Assembly: GCA_944386135.1 (NCBI GenBank)
Contig: CALWZW010000012.1
Location: 1 to 37,361 of the forward strand
Origin: an uncultured Clostridia bacterium
GTDB lineage: Bacteria; Bacillota; Clostridia; TANB77; CAG-508
Length of the DNA stretch: 37,361 nucleotides
Direction of reading: 5' to 3'
This document shows positions 1-8,672 of this stretch, one piece after another (positions within the stretch are counted from its first letter, which is position 1; every line of letters begins with the position of its first letter). The notes under the pieces are model-generated. The model did no database searches. It was not told where the DNA came from and saw only the letters and a program-made list of their open reading frames with translations. A program made the position numbers and the translations under genes.

Positions 1-112
1 AATCTTACAATATATATTAAAGTACAATTAAAAACTATTTACTTTTATTTGAATAGAATTTACTTTTTTAATTTACATTTAATTATAACATACTTTAATC
101 CTAGATATCAAC

Positions 113-141
113 TTGACTTTTTGCTTTTTTTAATGTATTAT
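113..141 (+). promoter_or_regulatory. Predicted sigma-A promoter of the clpE-like gene
   Basis: TTGACT (113-118), a 17-base spacer and TATTAT (136-141). A second TATAAT follows at 151-156. No CtsR-type heptad repeat is visible, so heat-shock control by CtsR is not supported. Confidence 0.55.
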
Positions 142-181
142 TATTTAATATATAATATAGTGAAATAAGGTAGTAGAGAAA

Positions 182-202
182 AAGTTTCGCGAGGCGAAAT
201 TT
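182..202 (+). other. Leader hairpin upstream of the clpE-like gene
   Basis: TTTCGC-GAG-GCGAAA forms a compact stem-loop that can extend into flanking A/T pairs. It lies in the 5' leader, about 25 bases before the AAGGAGG ribosome binding site. It could be a stabilising or attenuating hairpin; there is no proper T-run for a terminator. Confidence 0.4.
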
Positions 203-241
203 GTTCATATAACACTAAAGCTTGAAAGGAGGACTTTATTT

Positions 242-2530
242 ATGTTATGTTCAGTGTGTAAAAAAGAACAAGCAATAATCTTTGTTAATGAGCCTACTAA
301 AGATGATCCAAAGCACGTAACAGGTTATTGCTTTAATTGTGCAAAAGAGAAAGGCATTAAGCCTTTAAATTCTGTTTTGAATAATAGTAATATTGATTTA
401 AATAATGTTGCAGAACAATTTGAATCTATTTTTAATAATATATCAAATAATATGGACCTTCAGGATATGGATTTCGAAGAATCTGAAAATGTTGTTCCAA
501 TTGGGGCTATTTTTGGAAATATATTTGGCGGTTCTAATAATAATTCCGATAGTCAATCTGAAGGTAAGAATTTCAATAATTCAAAAAGAGTAAAAGTTGA
601 TAAAAAACCTAAAGAAAAGAAAAAGAAATTTCTTGATATGTATGGCACAAATTTAACAAATAAAGCTAAAAATAATGAATTAGACCTTGTAATAGGACGA
701 GATAAAGAGATTAGAAGAATTATACAAATATTAAATAGACGTACTAAAAATAATCCTTGTTTAATAGGTGAACCAGGTGTTGGTAAGACTGCAATTGCTC
801 AAGGTCTAGCTATAAGCATTGCAAGTGGTCAAGTTCCTGCTAAACTTTTAAACAAAGAAGTATATTTACTTGATATGACTTCTGTTGTTGCTGGTACACA
901 GTTTAGAGGTCAATTTGAAGCTAGAATGAAGGGAATTATTGATGAATGCAAGTCTTTGGGTAATATCATTTTAGTTATTGATGAGATACATAATATAATA
1001 GGTGCTGGAGAAGGAGAAAATTCTATGAATGCTGCAAATATCTTAAAGCCTTCTCTTGCAAATGGTGAAATACAGCTTATTGGTACAACTACTCTTAAAG
1101 AATATAGAAAATATATAGAAAAAGATACAGCCTTAGAAAGAAGATTTCAAACTGTTCTTGTAGATGAACCTAATATTGATGCAACTTCTGAAATTATGTA
1201 TGGAATAAAAAAATACTATGAGGATTTCCATAAAGTAAAAATTTCAAATGATGTCATTCGTCAGACTGTAATAATGTCTGAAAAATATATTCATGATAGA
1301 TTTTTACCAGATAAGGCCATTGATATTCTTGATGAAGCTTGTTCTAGAATAAATCTTGATAATAAGGATTTATATACTTTAGAGCTTTTAAAAAATGAAT
1401 TAAAAGTTGTTCAAGATGAAAAAAATGAAGCTGCGCAAGCTGATTCTACAGAAGATTATCAAAAAGCTGCAGACCTTAAGACTCGTGAATGTCAATTAAT
1501 TGAACAGATTGATAATATAAATAAAAATTTAAAATTGAAAGAACTTACTGTTCAAGATATTGCTGAGGTTATAGAGAGTTGGACAAAAATTCCTGTAACA
1601 AAAATTACTGAAGAGGAAACCGCTAAGCTTTTAAATTTGGAAAATAATCTTCATAAAAAGATTATAGGTCAAGATGATGCAGTTGCTGCTGTTTCTCGTG
1701 CTATTAGAAGAAATAGAGCTGGCCTTAAAACTACAAAAAGGCCTCCATCTTTCCTTTTCGTTGGTCCTACAGGTGTTGGTAAAACAGAGCTTGCTAAATC
1801 TCTTGCCTTTGAAATGTTTGGAGATAAAGATGCAATTATTAGAGTAGATATGTCCGAGTATATGGAGTCTCATTCTACTTCTAAACTTATTGGTTCTCCT
1901 CCTGGATATGTTGGCTATGATGATGCTGGTCAACTTACTGAAAAGGTAAAAAGGAAACCTTATTCAATTGTTCTTTTAGATGAGATTGAAAAGGCTCATA
2001 GTGATGTATTTAATATATTACTTCAAGTTCTCGATGATGGTAAGTTAACTGATTCACAAGGAAATACAGTAAGTTTTGAAAATACTATTATTATTATGAC
2101 TTCAAACTCAGGTTCAAACTTAAATACAAATTCTATTGGTTTTGGTAAACAGACTGTAGACTCTAATAAAATATTAGACAGTCTAAGAGAAACCTTTAGA
2201 CCAGAATTTTTAAATAGGATTGATGAGATAGTTGTATTTAATAGTCTAACAAAAGAGCAATTATTAAAAATTGTTGATTTAATGCTTGAAGATACAAAAG
2301 AAGCACTAAAAGATAAAAACATTACAATGGAAGTTACTGATGCAGCTAAAGAATATTTACTAGAAAAGGGAACTGACTTAAAATATGGGGCAAGACCTCT
2401 TAGAAGAGCTATTCAAAGATATGTTGAAGATGAGCTTTCTGAAAAAATTTTAATGTCAGAAATTAAGAATGGAGATAATGTAGTTGTTGACTTAAAGATA
2501 GATGTTTTAAATTTTAGTGTTAAAAATTAA
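242..2530 (+). CDS. clpE: ClpE-like Clp/Hsp100 ATPase (AAA+ unfoldase)
   Basis: A 762-residue class I Clp ATPase that should unfold proteins and feed them to ClpP in the cytoplasm. Seen: an N-terminal zinc-finger-like pair of CxxC motifs (Cys3/6 and Cys30/33), which is the ClpE hallmark and replaces the ClpC N-domain; first AAA+ module with Walker A GEPGVGKT (176-183) and Walker B ending VIDE (about 245-248); a coiled UVR-like middle region (about 385-430); second Walker A GPTGVGKT (508-515), Walker B LLDE (578-581) and an arginine-finger context LNRIDE (657-662). An IGF tripeptide at 632-634 matches the ClpP-docking loop. AAGGAGG lies 9 bases before the ATG. The family is clear; ClpE rather than ClpC rests on the zinc finger and missing N-domain. 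Confidence 0.9.
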   Translation: MLCSVCKKEQAIIFVNEPTKDDPKHVTGYCFNCAKEKGIKPLNSVLNNSNIDLNNVAEQFESIFNNISNNMDLQDMDFEESENVVPIGAIFGNIFGGSNNNSDSQSEGKNFNNSKRVKVDKKPKEKKKKFLDMYGTNLTNKAKNNELDLVIGRDKEIRRIIQILNRRTKNNPCLIGEPGVGKTAIAQGLAISIASGQVPAKLLNKEVYLLDMTSVVAGTQFRGQFEARMKGIIDECKSLGNIILVIDEIHNIIGAGEGENSMNAANILKPSLANGEIQLIGTTTLKEYRKYIEKDTALERRFQTVLVDEPNIDATSEIMYGIKKYYEDFHKVKISNDVIRQTVIMSEKYIHDRFLPDKAIDILDEACSRINLDNKDLYTLELLKNELKVVQDEKNEAAQADSTEDYQKAADLKTRECQLIEQIDNINKNLKLKELTVQDIAEVIESWTKIPVTKITEEETAKLLNLENNLHKKIIGQDDAVAAVSRAIRRNRAGLKTTKRPPSFLFVGPTGVGKTELAKSLAFEMFGDKDAIIRVDMSEYMESHSTSKLIGSPPGYVGYDDAGQLTEKVKRKPYSIVLLDEIEKAHSDVFNILLQVLDDGKLTDSQGNTVSFENTIIIMTSNSGSNLNTNSIGFGKQTVDSNKILDSLRETFRPEFLNRIDEIVVFNSLTKEQLLKIVDLMLEDTKEALKDKNITMEVTDAAKEYLLEKGTDLKYGARPLRRAIQRYVEDELSEKILMSEIKNGDNVVVDLKIDVLNFSVKN

Positions 2531-2594
2531 TTTATGAATATTTTACACTTTATAATATTTGAGTAAATAGGAATTTACTTAATTCGGAGGTTTT

Positions 2595-3167
2595 ATGCTA
2601 CTAAAATATGTACCAAATATCCTAACAATAATTAGATTTTTATTAATACCACCTATTGTAATAGCGATTGCTTGTGAAGAATTCATATGGGCCTTGATTA
2701 TTTTAATACTTTCTGCTGTTACTGATGTTTTAGATGGTACTATAGCAAGGAAGTTCAACTTGGTTTCAGACTTTGGAAAACTAGTTGACCCTCTTGCTGA
2801 TAAGACCACTCAGACTGCAATTCTTGTAACTTTAGCTGTTAAAGGAATTATTCCTTATTGGATACTTGCAATTGTTATCATAAAAGAATTTGCTATGATT
2901 TCTGGTGCTTCTTTCCTTTATGGAAAAGAATTAGTTGTATCTAGTAAATGGTATGGAAAACTTGCAACAGTATTATTTTATATTGCTATTGGTTGTTCTT
3001 TAATAATAAGATATTTAAATAATAATATATTGGATACTGCAATTTATGATTTTTCAATATATATTTATTGTTTAGCTATAATTGCAACTCTTTTAGCACT
3101 AGTTTTATATTTTAAAGCATTTAATATGCAAAAATATATAAAAGATGAGGTTAAAAAACAAAATTAA
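2595..3167 (+). CDS. pgsA: CDP-diacylglycerol--glycerol-3-phosphate 3-phosphatidyltransferase
   Basis: A 190-residue integral membrane CDP-alcohol phosphatidyltransferase that makes phosphatidylglycerol phosphate, the committed step to phosphatidylglycerol. The family signature D-x2-DG-x2-AR-x8-G-x3-D-x3-D is intact: Asp44, Asp47-Gly48, Ala51-Arg52, Gly61, Asp65 and Asp69. About six hydrophobic segments fill the rest, as expected. CGGAGG ends 4 bases before the ATG. It follows clpE after 64 bases and may be cotranscribed with it. The stop codon abuts the closing helix of the structured RNA, so the RNA may be the 3' part of the pgsA transcript. Confidence 0.92.
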   Translation: MLLKYVPNILTIIRFLLIPPIVIAIACEEFIWALIILILSAVTDVLDGTIARKFNLVSDFGKLVDPLADKTTQTAILVTLAVKGIIPYWILAIVIIKEFAMISGASFLYGKELVVSSKWYGKLATVLFYIAIGCSLIIRYLNNNILDTAIYDFSIYIYCLAIIATLLALVLYFKAFNMQKYIKDEVKKQN

Positions 3168-3393
3168 GAAAAAGCTGTAAGAATATGTAAAAAGATTTAT
3201 CTTCATAGAGTAGCCGTTTTGGAGTAATATTTCTAATTTTTGAAGTTCCGCGCAGGGAGGCTCCCCGAGTGGATATGACCCTAGGCGAGTGGCGAAGCCA
3301 GTAAGGAACGATAAAATTATAAATATTACTCCAAAAGGTAGGCGGAAAATTTGTATTCTCTTATTACATACTCTCATAGCTTTTTCTTTTTTT
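3166..3393 (+). ncRNA. Large structured RNA downstream of pgsA (raiA-like candidate)
   Basis: A non-coding block much richer in GC than its surroundings and built of nested helices. The outer helix pairs AAGAAAAAGCT (3166-3176) with AGCTTTTTCTT (3378-3388) and continues with ATGTAA/TTACAT. An inner perfect 16-bp helix pairs 3217-3232 with 3321-3336, flanked by CCG/CGG. Inside, GTTCC (3245-3249) pairs with GGAAC (3305-3309) and encloses a G/C-rich core (3250-3304). The + strand ends in a T-rich run (3381-3393), which favours + transcription and termination there. Size and architecture resemble the raiA RNA motif of Firmicutes, but I recognise this only by general look and cannot run a covariance model. 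Structure is well supported; the family name is not. Confidence 0.6.
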
Positions 3394-3973
3394 AAGATTC
3401 AAAATCTTCTAATATTTTATTTAACTCTTCTTTAGTATATACCATAATTCCATTTCTTAACGTTATTCTATCTGTTTCAGGAAGATATTCACAAGACATC
3501 CTATTTTCTTCTTTTAGTGTTTTATTCCCCGCTTCGTCTACTGTATATATATTTATATGTCCATCTTCTTCCGTTAAGTAATAATGTTCTCCGCAAAAGC
3601 TTTCCAACTCTCTTGATAAGATAACCTCATCTTGCGAAAACTCTTCAATTTCCCAATTTTTATATTTTTCTGCAAGCTCTTCTTTTGTTAAATTTACCAT
3701 CTCTTCTGGAATTGTAGCTCTATTGCTTATTGTATGGTCACAGTCGATATAATATTTCTTTAACACTAACACGGTATTGGGTGTTGTTTTTTCTTCTTGC
3801 GATACTGTTTCTATTGCTTTATTGTCTGTCGCTTCATTAATATTTTCATCAAATATCATATCATTTTTTATTATTTCTTCTTGTTTATTATTTCTTTGCC
3901 ATGTAAAGCCTAGATAAAAAAATATAACAAAAACTATAATTAGAACAAAAATAAAAATAGCTCGTTTGTTCAT
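3392..3973 (-). CDS. Membrane-anchored protein with BofC C-terminal-like domain
   Basis: About 193 residues: a short cytoplasmic start, one transmembrane segment (roughly residues 5-24), a Glu/Asn/Thr-rich linker, then a soluble extracytoplasmic domain. The C-terminal half, from LKKYYIDCDHT to EELNKILEDFES with KYKNWEIEEFS in the middle, reads like the BofC C-terminal domain. BofC is a forespore-secreted regulator of the SpoIVB checkpoint in Bacillus. The ATG at 3973 is preferred over 3985 because GGAGGG lies inside the first codons of the longer form and at the correct distance from the inner ATG. BofC function itself is inference; only the domain resemblance is seen. Confidence 0.5.
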   Translation of the reverse strand: MNKRAIFIFVLIIVFVIFFYLGFTWQRNNKQEEIIKNDMIFDENINEATDNKAIETVSQEEKTTPNTVLVLKKYYIDCDHTISNRATIPEEMVNLTKEELAEKYKNWEIEEFSQDEVILSRELESFCGEHYYLTEEDGHINIYTVDEAGNKTLKEENRMSCEYLPETDRITLRNGIMVYTKEELNKILEDFES

Positions 3974-4038
3974 AAAACCCTCCATTTTCCATTTTTTAGT
4001 ATTATTAACAAACTTAGCTATTTTTATTCATATTCGAA

Positions 4039-5211
4039 TTAATAATTCTCTCTACTTAATGTAGGAAGCACAAATATTTTTCCGCTTGAAGAAATTGTTT
4101 TTCCTTCTACATGTGTTTCATATAGGTCTTTACTTCCTATTAAGAAATATCTATGTTTTGTTCCTGAGCTAACAGTTCCTCCTCCATAGACAATTGGATC
4201 ATCCCATGTTGGGTCAACTGCATACCATTCTCCATTTATTTTTACGTAATTCCACATGTGCTCTTCTGTTGTTCCATTTGAATTTGTTGCTGTTCCTGTT
4301 ACTAAAATATTAGTTATTCCTAGGTTATCTAACAAATATTTATATGCTCTAGCATAGCCTTCACATACAACCTTTTTTTCTATAAATACTCCATAAATGT
4401 TTCCTTTATTATAGCTTGATGAATCATAACTGATTTCTTCTATGAGCCAGTCATGTGTTCTTCTTACTTTATTATAGTCATCACCACTTGCTTGTTTACA
4501 TATGCTATTTTTTATTGTTTCTATTGAACTTATTGCACTTTCTATTTGAGACTGTGATGTAAATCCACTAGAAAAATATGTACTGTTTCCTCCTGCATCT
4601 ATATATAGTCTATATTCTGTGTTAAATATAGTACTTGTTGTTTCTATATTCAAATACATTTTAGAAAAGTCTATATAAAATAAATTAGGTATATCTAAAT
4701 TAATTGCATTTATTGCATCATCGTAATAATCCTTTAATTTACTTTGTCCATCGCTTTGGCTAAGTACTGGTGTAAAGTCTCCATTTATACTTATTACATA
4801 CCTTCCAGATTTTAAATTTTCTATATTATTTGCTATTGCATCATATATAATCTTAGAATAATTATCAAGTTGACTATAGTAATATCTGTTGTTATATTCA
4901 TATGTACTTGCCGCTTCTGTGCTTTGTCCTGAAATAGTTGCTTGTGTGTTATTTTCTGATGAAGGTATTATTACTGTTTGACTTTGATTATTTTCTACTA
5001 CCTCATCGACTACTATGCTATTAACATTTCCCTCATTTACCTCTGTGTTATTTTCTATATACTCATCGCTAATAGTATCTTGAATTTGGTTTGTAGCTGT
5101 ATCCTGCATATATGATGTATTCCCTGTAACTTTATATGCATACATTCCTGCTAGGCCTATTATGATAACTAAAATAATTGCTATAAGTACATTTGTTAAT
5201 TTGTCTTCCAT
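4039..5211 (-). CDS. Membrane-anchored transglutaminase-like protein
   Basis: A 390-residue protein with an N-terminal signal-anchor (about 7-27), a low-complexity Asn/Thr/Ser/Glu linker (30-105) and a C-terminal transglutaminase-like cysteine-protease fold outside the membrane. The catalytic triad is visible: Cys283 in KVVCEGYARAYK, His318 in EEHMWNYV and Asp333 in AVDPTWDDP. In Clostridia such proteins are usually cell-envelope enzymes (amidase, protease or crosslinking); the substrate cannot be told. It lies between the BofC-like gene and the sensor kinase, in the same orientation. Confidence 0.8.
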   Translation of the reverse strand: MEDKLTNVLIAIILVIIIGLAGMYAYKVTGNTSYMQDTATNQIQDTISDEYIENNTEVNEGNVNSIVVDEVVENNQSQTVIIPSSENNTQATISGQSTEAASTYEYNNRYYYSQLDNYSKIIYDAIANNIENLKSGRYVISINGDFTPVLSQSDGQSKLKDYYDDAINAINLDIPNLFYIDFSKMYLNIETTSTIFNTEYRLYIDAGGNSTYFSSGFTSQSQIESAISSIETIKNSICKQASGDDYNKVRRTHDWLIEEISYDSSSYNKGNIYGVFIEKKVVCEGYARAYKYLLDNLGITNILVTGTATNSNGTTEEHMWNYVKINGEWYAVDPTWDDPIVYGGGTVSSGTKHRYFLIGSKDLYETHVEGKTISSSGKIFVLPTLSRENY

Positions 5212-5294
5212 ATATCTCCTTTTTACTTTATTATACTTTTAATATAACATAAATTATGTTGTTTAACAAGAGGAAATATTTGAAATAGCTATGT

Positions 5295-6800
5295 CTATTT
5301 ATTTTTTTCCATGTCTAATTCAAAATAGAATTCTACTCCATCTACTTTATTTTCTACACCATAATCATTTTGTGCATTTTGCATAATTGCTCTTACAAGT
5401 GATAGTCCTATTCCTGTGCCTCCATTTTCTCTATTTCTAGATGTGTCTACTTTGTAGAATCTATTCCATATTCTATTTAAGTCTTCTTTCTTTATATTTT
5501 CTCCTGTATTAAACACTGTAATTCTAACTTTTGTGTCTTTCTTCTTATAACTTATAACTATTTCTTTCTTTCCATCTATATCTAATACATTCTTTAATGC
5601 ATTAGTAAAATAGTTGTTAAATACTTGTTCAATATAAAATTCATCTGCTATTACATAAATTGGTTCAGCATTAAATTTAATTTTTATATTTTGTTCTTCT
5701 AATAATTTTGTATTCTTCCTTATTACTTCTTGTATTAGCTCACTTATATTAAATCTAGTTAAATTAAATGTCATTTTACCATATTCAAGTTTCATAAGTT
5801 CTAGTAATTTTTTTACCAATATGTCCATTTTATTTGACTCGTCAAGAATTACTTCTGCATAGAATTTTCTGCTTTCTTCATCTTCGGTTACATTCTCAAC
5901 CAATCCTTCTGCATATCCTTGAATTAAAGCTATTGGTGTTTTTAATTCATGTGATACATCTGATATAAATTGTTTTCTCATTTCATCTGTTTTTGATTTT
6001 TCTTCTATATCTTTTTCAAGTTCTACATTTGAATTTCTTAGTTGATTTATAGTTTTTTCCAATGTTTCTGACATTGTATTTATATTCTTACCTAAGTTAT
6101 TTATTTCATCTTCTGAGTCATTTACCTCATACTTATGGCTAAAATCTAATTTTGATATTCTCTTAGTTATTTCATTTAATTTTTCTATCGGAGAGGTAAA
6201 TTTTTTAGATATCATAGATACTAATATTCCACTTATCATAATTGTAAAGCATCCTATTAGCATTAAGAATCTATTAGCTATGTTTACACTCTCTTGTATG
6301 GCAATTATTGCAACTCTTATGTATAATTCATATCCATTATCTAGTGTCGCTGAAAGAAGAACAAACGATAACTCTGTTTTTTTATCATATGTTCTCTTTA
6401 TTTTAACATTTTCACTATTATATAAAATATTATCATTTGTTCTACTTCCGTCAAATTCATCGGTTAGTGATGACACAAAATCTCTACTTGTTGCATATAT
6501 ACTATTTTCTGTTTTTATCAATATGTCAAAGTTGTTACTAAGTGCAAGTTTTTCTAGCTCAATTTCTATATTTTGTCCACTGCCTGAGCCATTATAGTAG
6601 GCATTTATTACTCTATATGCTGCCATAAGTTCTGTTTGTTTAGAATACATATAGTAGCTTTCTAATACTACACTATTCACTAATATTAAAAATAGTATTA
6701 TTACTGCAATTGTTATACACAATGTAAGAAATAATTTAGTTCTTATTGTATCAAATCTATTTTTTATACTCTTTTTTTCTTCTTTTTTACTTGATTTCAA
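5295..6800 (-). CDS. Sensor histidine kinase (two-component system)
   Basis: A 501-residue membrane kinase. Transmembrane segments lie at about 23-46 and 177-198, enclosing an extracytoplasmic sensor domain. A HAMP linker (about 199-255), a coiled region and the HisKA box SDVSHELKTPIAL with phospho-acceptor His284 follow. The catalytic domain has an N-box (NNYFTNALKN, about 395-404), NTGE (431-434) and GGTGIGLSLV (460-469). It should phosphorylate the response regulator encoded just upstream: the regulator's end overlaps this start by 14 bases, so the pair is translationally coupled. Overall like clostridial VanS/WalK-type kinases. The signal is unknown. Confidence 0.9.
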   Translation of the reverse strand: MKSSKKEEKKSIKNRFDTIRTKLFLTLCITIAVIILFLILVNSVVLESYYMYSKQTELMAAYRVINAYYNGSGSGQNIEIELEKLALSNNFDILIKTENSIYATSRDFVSSLTDEFDGSRTNDNILYNSENVKIKRTYDKKTELSFVLLSATLDNGYELYIRVAIIAIQESVNIANRFLMLIGCFTIMISGILVSMISKKFTSPIEKLNEITKRISKLDFSHKYEVNDSEDEINNLGKNINTMSETLEKTINQLRNSNVELEKDIEEKSKTDEMRKQFISDVSHELKTPIALIQGYAEGLVENVTEDEESRKFYAEVILDESNKMDILVKKLLELMKLEYGKMTFNLTRFNISELIQEVIRKNTKLLEEQNIKIKFNAEPIYVIADEFYIEQVFNNYFTNALKNVLDIDGKKEIVISYKKKDTKVRITVFNTGENIKKEDLNRIWNRFYKVDTSRNRENGGTGIGLSLVRAIMQNAQNDYGVENKVDGVEFYFELDMEKNK

Positions 6801-7461
6801 ATTTGTATCCTATTCCTCTCATCGTTTTAATATATTTTCCCTTTTTACCTAGTTTATGTCTAATCTTTTTTACGTGGCTGTCTATAGTTCTAGAGTCTCC
6901 ATAATAATCATAGTTCCAGACATTATTTAATATTTTGTCTCTAGAAAGTGCAATTCCTATATTATCTACCATATATTTTAGAAGTTCATATTCTCTAAGA
7001 CTCATCTCGACTACTTTTCCGTCAACTTTTACACTTCTTCCTTCTTCATCGATTTCAATTCCTCCATAATCGGAAATTTTATTTTGAGATTTACTTGTCC
7101 TTTTTAATATTGCTTCTACTCTTGCGACTAATATCTTTGGACTAAATGGTTTAGATATATACTCGTCTACTCCAAGCTCAAATCCAAATAATTCGTCTTG
7201 TTCTTCACCTCTTGCTGTAAGCATAATAATTGGCACTTTTGAGTTTTGTCTTATTTGCCTTAATACAGACCATCCGTCAAGTTTTGGCATCATAACGTCT
7301 AATAAAATTAGGTCTATTGTATCTTTTCGTTCTTCAAATATTTCTAATGCTTCTTCTCCATCTTTTGCTTCTATCACTTCATAGTCTTTCTTTGCTAAGA
7401 AGTCTTTCAAAAGCTTTCTTATTCTTTGTTCATCATCTACAACAAGTATAGTGGTATTCAT
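6787..7461 (-). CDS. OmpR/PhoB-family response regulator
   Basis: 224 residues. The receiver domain (1-120) has the acidic pair Asp9/Asp10, phospho-acceptor Asp55 in LLDVMMPKLDGW and the conserved Lys in SKPFSP (about 104). The winged-helix DNA-binding domain (about 130-224) ends with HVKKIRHKLGKKGKYIKTMRGIGYKF, the usual recognition-helix and wing pattern (two pieces joined here only as a description of the C-terminus). It should act as the transcription factor partner of the kinase encoded next. GGAGGAAAAAT precedes the ATG. Confidence 0.93.
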   Translation of the reverse strand: MNTTILVVDDEQRIRKLLKDFLAKKDYEVIEAKDGEEALEIFEERKDTIDLILLDVMMPKLDGWSVLRQIRQNSKVPIIMLTARGEEQDELFGFELGVDEYISKPFSPKILVARVEAILKRTSKSQNKISDYGGIEIDEEGRSVKVDGKVVEMSLREYELLKYMVDNIGIALSRDKILNNVWNYDYYGDSRTIDSHVKKIRHKLGKKGKYIKTMRGIGYKFEIK

Positions 7462-7532
7462 ATTTTTCCTCCAATTATATAATTTATATTATATATTATA
7501 TTTCACCTTTGTGTCTATATTGTGAATAAAAT

Positions 7533-7766
7533 TTATATTTCTACTAAAATTATGTCATCTCCTATGCATTTTATATTTTTCCATGGTATTACTATATCAT
7601 TATTTCCTGAAAATATACTAAGCTTACTATTTGTTCCCGGCACTATTATAGAGGTTATTATTCCTGATTCTAAATCTGCTGTCACATCTTGTACATATCC
7701 GAGTCTTCTTCCGTCTGTTATATTTATTACTTCTTTATGTTTAAAGTCTAATCCCCTAGCTCCCAT
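7533..7766 (-). CDS. YlmC/YmxH-family PRC-barrel protein
   Basis: A 77-residue PRC-barrel-like protein. It begins MGARGLDFKHKEVINI, has DGRRLGYVQDV and ends with IPWKNIKCIGDDIILVEI, the pattern of the small YlmC/YmxH proteins conserved in spore formers. The biochemical role is not established. I chose the ATG at 7766 because CAGGAGGT lies 5 bases upstream of it, whereas an ATG 30 bases earlier lacks a ribosome binding site. It lies just downstream of sigG, which fits a sporulation neighbourhood. Confidence 0.75.
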   Translation of the reverse strand: MGARGLDFKHKEVINITDGRRLGYVQDVTADLESGIITSIIVPGTNSKLSIFSGNNDIVIPWKNIKCIGDDIILVEI

Positions 7767-7825
7767 ATATACCTCCTGAAAAATATAAATCCTCATACAT
7801 TATTATATGCATGAGGTTACTTATC

Positions 7826-8601
7826 CTATTTATAGTTTTTCTTTATTCTCTGAATTGCTGTTTTTTCTAATCTCGATACTTGTGCCTGTGAAATCCCTAT
7901 TTCGTCCGCAACTTCCATTTGTGTTCTTCCATCAAAAAATCTTTTGGTTATTATCACTTTTTCTCTTTGGCTTAGTTTTTTCATGGCTTCTGCTAGGCTT
8001 AAATTTTCTGCCCATTTTTCATCTGTATTTTTATTATCACTTACTTGGTCCATTATAAAAATATTTTCCGCTCCGTCTTTATAAACTGGCTCTTGAAGTG
8101 ATATAGGGTCTTGTATTGCATCAAAACTAAATGCTATTTCTTCTCTTTCTATTCCTAGTTCTTTTGCTATTTTGTCTATTGTCGGCTCTTTTCCTTCTTC
8201 CTTTGTTAATTTTTCTCTTACTTGTATTGCTTTATATGCTAAATCTCTAACTGACCTACTTACTCTAATTGGATTATTATCTCTTAAATATCTTCTTACT
8301 TCTCCGTATTATCATTGGAACTGCGTAAGTTGAAAATTGCACATTTAGTGTTGTATCAAAATTATCTATGGCTTTTATTAATCCAATACACCCAACTTGG
8401 AATAGGTCATCCGAACTTTCTCCTCTTCCTCCGAAATCTTTGTATGACACTAAGAACTAGTCTTAGATTTCCATTAATAAATTCTTCTCTTGCTTTTTCG
8501 TCTCCTTGTTTTATTTTAATAAATAGTTTGTTTTTTTCTTCATTTGATAGTACAGGTAGTTTTGATGTGTTTACTCCACATATTTCAACCTTTTTTATCA
8601 A
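7826..8601 (-). CDS. sigG: RNA polymerase sigma-G factor, needs two +1 shifts at CGG
   Basis: Forespore-specific sigma factor for late spore genes. The first 56 residues (KVEICGVNTSKLPVL ... LRLVLSVIQRF) match SigG, then the frame breaks at CGG (8433-8431). Skipping the C gives GGRGESSDDLFQVG and continues through region 2 to VPMII, where a second CGG (8306-8304) breaks the frame again. Skipping that C gives GEVRRYLRDNNPIRVSRS and runs to the end through EIGISQAQVSRLEK (region 4). The recoded product is 257 residues, close to the 260 of Bacillus subtilis SigG, and both shifted positions become glycine (57 and 99), the second a conserved position (MIIGE). Start is TTG, 8 bases after GGAGG. Without recoding it would be a pseudogene. 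Confidence 0.9.
8304..8306 (-). other. Candidate +1 frameshift site 2 of sigG (in-frame CGG)
   Basis: Context ATA ATA CGG AGA. Reading CGGA as one residue restores MIIGEVRRYL; reading CGG as arginine leaves the SigG frame. Confidence 0.75.
8431..8433 (-). other. Candidate +1 frameshift site 1 of sigG (in-frame CGG)
   Basis: Context AGA TTT CGG AGG. Reading CGGA as one residue restores RFGGRGESSDDLF; the zero frame stops 9 codons after the preceding Phe. Confidence 0.75.
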
Positions 8602-8613
8602 ATAAAAAACCTC

Positions 8614-8655
8614 CTTTTGGAATTATAATGTACTATGTTCATTATTTCCAAAAGA
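8614..8655 (-). promoter_or_regulatory. Inverted repeat in the sigG leader
   Basis: CTTTTGGAA and TTCCAAAAG form a 9-bp perfect stem whose 3' arm abuts the GGAGG of sigG. It could limit access to the ribosome binding site. A leader hairpin tuning sigG expression is known in Bacillus subtilis; equivalence here is inference. Confidence 0.45.
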
Positions 8656-8672
8656 AGGTCATATTATACTTT

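Noticed and set aside
1..241. CtsR operator before the Clp ATPase gene
   Set aside because: No tandem heptad of the CtsR type is visible.
1631..2322. Long antisense ORFs within the Clp ATPase gene and similar shadows elsewhere
   Set aside because: Low-complexity translations opposite strongly conserved genes, without ribosome binding sites.
8431..8433. prfB-like +1 slippage of the P-site tRNA
   Set aside because: TTT to TTC would allow it here, but the codons before the other nine CGG do not permit re-pairing, so it cannot be the common mechanism.
7826..8601. sigG as a simple decayed pseudogene
   Set aside because: Only two defects, both identical in type, with no loss of conserved residues; the same defect occurs in phage genes. 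Kept as a CDS with a stated alternative.
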